A DNA stretch of 64,000 nucleotides from NCBI RefSeq assembly GCF_014839805.1, contig NC_051130.1, positions 7,006,001 to 7,070,000 on the forward strand, written 5' to 3'. The translations under genes and the position numbers were made by a program. Source of the DNA: Manduca sexta. Lineage: Eukaryota; Arthropoda; Insecta; Lepidoptera; Sphingidae. The notes below the pieces were generated by a model. The model did not search any database, was not told the origin of the DNA, and saw nothing but the letters and a program-made list of their open reading frames with translations. How positions within the stretch are numbered: the stretch's first letter is position 1; each line of letters opens with the position of its first letter. Positions 60,764-64,000 of this stretch are shown here, in pieces.

Positions 60764-62377
60764 AACATACGATAATAAGAATTTATATAAAACGAGCAAA
60801 ATAACAAAGATACTTGAATGCAGAATTGTCATTACTCATCGGAATGAAAAAAATTGGAGCTCATGTTATAATTTTTTTATGGACATCTGACTGAGTGACC
60901 TCTTTAGTACATTGCTCACAAAATTTATAGCTAATTAATAACGAATGCATGGCTTATTATATTTTGTAAACAATTACTTATTTCTGCGACAACTATATAA
61001 AACTAAATAGAAAGTTTATACGCCTTGATCGATCCCAGTTGGCCATTTTGATCGTGGCGAGCTTTTTACTATTTTGTATAATTTTTACATCCTCTAATAT
61101 CGTGATAACGGATCTCTTCCTTTGTTTCTGCGTCAGAGTCAATGGTTCCTTAACAAAAGTACTTATATCATTACTACACTCTCCATACAATTTTCCTCTT
61201 CCTACAAAAATAATTTCCATATTCCCTTAATTAAAAAAGTAATACTCAGTTACGTGTAAAATGCAGTACAATAAAATGTCGATACATGGCAGATTATATG
61301 TACTAAAGAAGTCACCCAATCGTTTCCGATGAAAAAGCAAACGCATGTACTAGCTCTCGTAATCATCGCACATACATTCGCCCGCCACTCGTCCCGCTTA
61401 TAGGCCATGTCACAATACAATAGATCAACTTGGAATACATAAAACGGGTGTCAATTTCGCAACCACACATACGCCACGCACAGATATGTTTGCGACGAAA
61501 GCTTATGAAATTTTTATCAACTTTCTGACTTATATACAATGCTCTAACACGGCTATCCTAAACAGTTACATTTAAAAAGGAATTGGGGCGCAATGTCAAC
61601 ATGCTACATAACGTGAGCGCGACCGCCGCGCCACCGAGTTAAAGCTAGAAATATCAGCTAATCGTAATTACCTCTCGAAATAAAAAAACATTTCTAAATT
61701 CAGTCAACGCTTGAGCAATCGCTGAATGTCTCGAATGTAAATCGCAAAGGTGTAAAGTGAATAGTAAATCGTTACGGTCTAGGATTAGCAACACGTTACA
61801 CGACGCAACTCATACTCGCTGTTATACTAGCATGCAACATTAGCGATTTAAATGCAAATTCAGTAGAATGAACACTTTCAAGATTTATGTACAAAGAGAC
61901 AACCGTCACGGTTTCACACAGAACAGTAATATTAAAAAATGTCTCCATTAAATCCGAATTAGTCTCTAATGATATTCGAGTAAATATTCACATTAAAAAA
62001 TAATTACTTCAACTGTACACGAATCGTCGATAAATTGATCGATTTCCATTTAAAAAATCTAACTCTTATAACATACCCTACCTACCTACCCCCTCGAATT
62101 AGAAACGTGAGTCGAACGCCTAAAACCACAATGAACACTTGCACTCTCGAAAACATACTCAACGGCGGAAGCGGTCTCGCTCCCGCGCGCACGCGCAGTC
62201 ACGCCTCGCTCGCACGCACACAGCGGCACTCACAGACACGGAATGTGTCGACACCGGCACTTAGTCAGACTTCAAGCCATACAAATTGTCATGAAGATAG
62301 GGAGTCTGTCTCGGCTCGCCTCGGCGCTATCGCAGGCGCTCGCGGCGGCGCGGGCGGCGCGGGGGCAGCGCGCGGTA
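60764..62377 (-). other. Probable CRTC 3' UTR and downstream sequence
   Basis: This follows the CRTC stop codon on the minus strand. Only short incidental frames occur. The polyadenylation site cannot be fixed by eye, since AATAAA is frequent in this base composition. Confidence 0.45.
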
Positions 62378-62532
62378 CTACAAGCGGTCCAGCCGGAACT
62401 CGTGCTCCACCGCCGAGTCGGGCAGCAGCGCGCTCGGCTCCTCCAGCAGCGTCAGGTCGTCCAGGTCCAGCCCCGCGCGCAGCTGCGCCTCCTCGCCCCC
62501 GAATATGCCCGCGTCCAACTCTCCCGAGTAAT
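62378..62532 (-). CDS. Crtc: CRTC, terminal coding exon (C-terminal domain)
   Basis: The exon encodes the conserved C-terminal transactivation end of the CREB-regulated transcription coactivator (TORC): DYSGELDAGIF, GGEEAQLRAGLDLDDLTLLEE, PSALLPDSAVEHEFRLDRL, then TAG at 62378-62380. The family hallmark 'L(D)xLxxL...DPAxExxFRxDRL' is clear. The acceptor is 'tgttttag' and the first codon (GAT) is split with the previous exon (phase 1). CRTC shuttles from cytoplasm to nucleus on dephosphorylation and boosts CREB-driven transcription in metabolic and neuronal settings. Codon use is strongly GC-rich compared with all other genes here. Confidence 0.92.
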
Positions 62533-62608
62533 CTAAAACAATATTGCTTCGTTACCAGTGCACATAATATAAAGAAAAGTTCATTAAAAGTAAATGAAAG
62601 GTACGTAC

Positions 62609-62756
62609 CCGTGAGTATGATGTCAGGGATGCTGGCGGGCGTGGCGGGCGTGGGCGGGGCGGAGGGCGAGGCGAGGGGCTGTAGCGCTGCGAAGGCGCCC
62701 GAGCCCGCCACCGGGTCGCGCGACCGCACGCCGCCGCACAGCTCGCCGCCGCCACC
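62609..62756 (-). CDS. Crtc: CRTC, penultimate coding exon
   Basis: Bounded by a 'ttctacag' acceptor (phase 0) and a 'gtacgt' donor (phase 1). It encodes GGGGELCGGVRSRDPVAGSG, then a Pro/Ser/Ala-rich stretch and SIPDIILTD across the junction. '(S)xPNI/DIILTD' just before the C-terminal acidic part is typical of CRTC proteins. A (CA)n run at 62763-62780 lies in the preceding intron. Confidence 0.9.
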
Positions 62757-63127
62757 CTGTAGAACACACACACACACACACCTCATTACAACATTCAAGA
62801 TTCATTGTAATTGTATTTACTTCGGAATCTCTTCTTCATCCTTCCCTAATAGCTTTTCTTTTTCCTTTAAAGCCGGGCAAGCATCTACCATACCTATAAT
62901 ATTACGCGTCGATACACATCATCGACATCGATATTCTGTCATTCAAATTCGATATTTCACGGATAGAGATATCGAAGGATGTCCACGGATGATGGGAAGA
63001 TACAGGTATCTTATTTAAATTATTTCAATGTACACCCTGTAATTTTAAACTCATTAAAAAAAACTTATTTAAATTTTTAAATAGACTTCATTAGTGCTTT
63101 AGCTCGGGATATTTATGTACAACTGAC

Positions 63128-63223
63128 CTGTGAGTACGTGTGTTGCGTGTTGGTCGTCTGCGGCGAGTGCGGCGCGTTGTGGTTCATATACGCCGTGTTG
63201 TAACTCGACACCGGCTGGTCCAG
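63128..63223 (-). CDS. Crtc: CRTC, upstream coding exon
   Basis: Exactly 32 codons, phase 0 at both ends, from a 'ttcgccag' acceptor to a 'gtcagt' donor: LDQPVSSYNTAYMNHNAP, HSPQTTNTQHTYSQ. Gln/Ser/Thr/Pro-rich text of this kind is typical of the central CRTC region. The remaining CRTC exons, including the N-terminal CREB-binding domain and the SIK phosphorylation sites, must lie to the right of the window. Confidence 0.85.
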
Positions 63224-64000
63224 CTGGCGAACAAACAAAACACACATTCACGACACCGTCATACGCTCTCTATCACAAGCGAGATGAAAAACAAAGAGAT
63301 ACGTGGCACATCCTGAAATAATAACGCAAGGCACGCTATCTCTACTCAACTCTCAAATATCCAGGATATGCAAGCCATATTGGGTAAGAAACAAGCGGAT
63401 GATAATAACTTCACTAAAATCTGTAAACTATAGACTTTTCGTAGGTATACAAATTAAATTACTATTATGAAAGTCTGTAGTTTGCAAATGCAAATAAAAA
63501 TATTTTTGATATATTGACTTTTTTAAAGGTAATAAATAGGTAGGAACTCCATGCTATATAACTTTTGTGCATTCTAACATCTGAAACTTGAATACATGCA
63601 GTAAGCAATAAAAATGTGATAATTCGTACGGAAAATTTAAAATAATTGAGTGGTTATGATCTGATACTTTGTAACACTACATGTTATAACTTTTTTCATT
63701 TCAAGTCATATTCGTAGGCAAAAAATAATTAACGCCGACCATGCCCGATGTTATAATACTTCTGTACACGATACGCAGTCACTAAAGCATTGCTATAAAA
63801 TATGGGAAAATATAAAAAAAGAATGTAAAGTGTATTTACGTAACTACATTCTTTTACGAATAAAAATTCAAACAGTTGACTGATTTGACTAGTTATTAAT
63901 TAATAAATATAACTTCATCAAGGCCAGCGATGGTAAAAATGGCGCATTTTTGTTTATTAGTGAACTTGCGTTGAATAACGCAGTACACATAAAAACAGTT
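63224..64000 (-). other. CRTC intron continuing beyond the window
   Basis: AT-rich sequence upstream (minus sense) of the 63128-63223 exon with no further exon recognised. Probably intron of CRTC up to the window edge. Confidence 0.6.

Noticed and set aside
62289..62798. Single continuous minus-strand frame across the two last CRTC exons, read as one exon
   Set aside because: The continuous frame contains intron text (LSFTFNELFFIL) between 'gtacgt' and 'tgttttag', and the frame after it does not give the conserved CRTC C-terminus; splicing at 62609/62532 does.
62035..63018. 327-codon plus-strand frame over the CRTC exons
   Set aside because: Opposite-strand shadow of GC-rich CRTC exons plus intron; low-complexity Ala/Pro/Arg text without homology.

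Overview
The window looks like an AT-rich lepidopteran (moth or butterfly) nuclear genome. The genes are split by long GT-AG introns, and the repeats belong to types I recognise from Lepidoptera: tRNA-derived SINEs with A and B boxes, an RTE-like retroelement ending in tandem units and (CAAA)n, and several small inverted-repeat DNA transposons. There is no prokaryotic-type organisation, rRNA, CRISPR array or intact transposase gene.

Four protein genes can be supported. (1) 10.0-14.3 kb, minus strand: the first two coding exons of a UBE2R/CDC34-type ubiquitin-conjugating enzyme; the exon with the catalytic cysteine is not seen in the window. (2) 21.7-53.1 kb, plus strand: a giant gene whose four exons join in frame to a 4,228-residue, repeat-dominated protein. 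It has a Cys/His motif (CICEMCTCGRHRCPH) and DNL-x-x-EG-x-F modules that I link to the SAXO/STOP family of microtubule-binding proteins. It contains 54 modules of exactly 29 residues, nine units of 28/27 residues, an internally duplicated N-terminal region and a Ser/Thr/His-rich C-terminal part. An 18.2-kb intron splits the Cys/His motif. (3) 54.8-58.3 kb, minus strand: a four-exon, 723-residue secreted acidic protein with many dibasic sites, not recognised. (4) 62.4-63.2 kb, minus strand: the last three coding exons of CRTC (CREB-regulated transcription coactivator), including its conserved C-terminus.

The rest is intronic or intergenic sequence with transposon copies: SINEs near 0.2, 5.9 and 53.9 kb; a nested retroelement remnant near 13 kb; a 263-bp hAT-type MITE with a perfect 8-bp target duplication at 15 kb; an RTE-like element at 17.5-18.7 kb carrying six tandem 123-bp units, a one-unit relative at 31 kb and a fragment at 57.3 kb; and two further MITEs at 57.5 and 60.4 kb.

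Candidate regulatory or structural signals include a TATA box just upstream of the giant gene, a consensus Inr/DPE pair inside its large intron, a CTCF-like site beside the UBE2R promoter and a potential three-way-junction fold at 4.4 kb. Some weak minus-strand open segments at 35.9-39.2 kb could be a nested gene. The genes do not form a functional unit that I can see. The most unusual object is the giant modular protein. All exon joins were made by eye from reading frames and splice sites, without transcript evidence.
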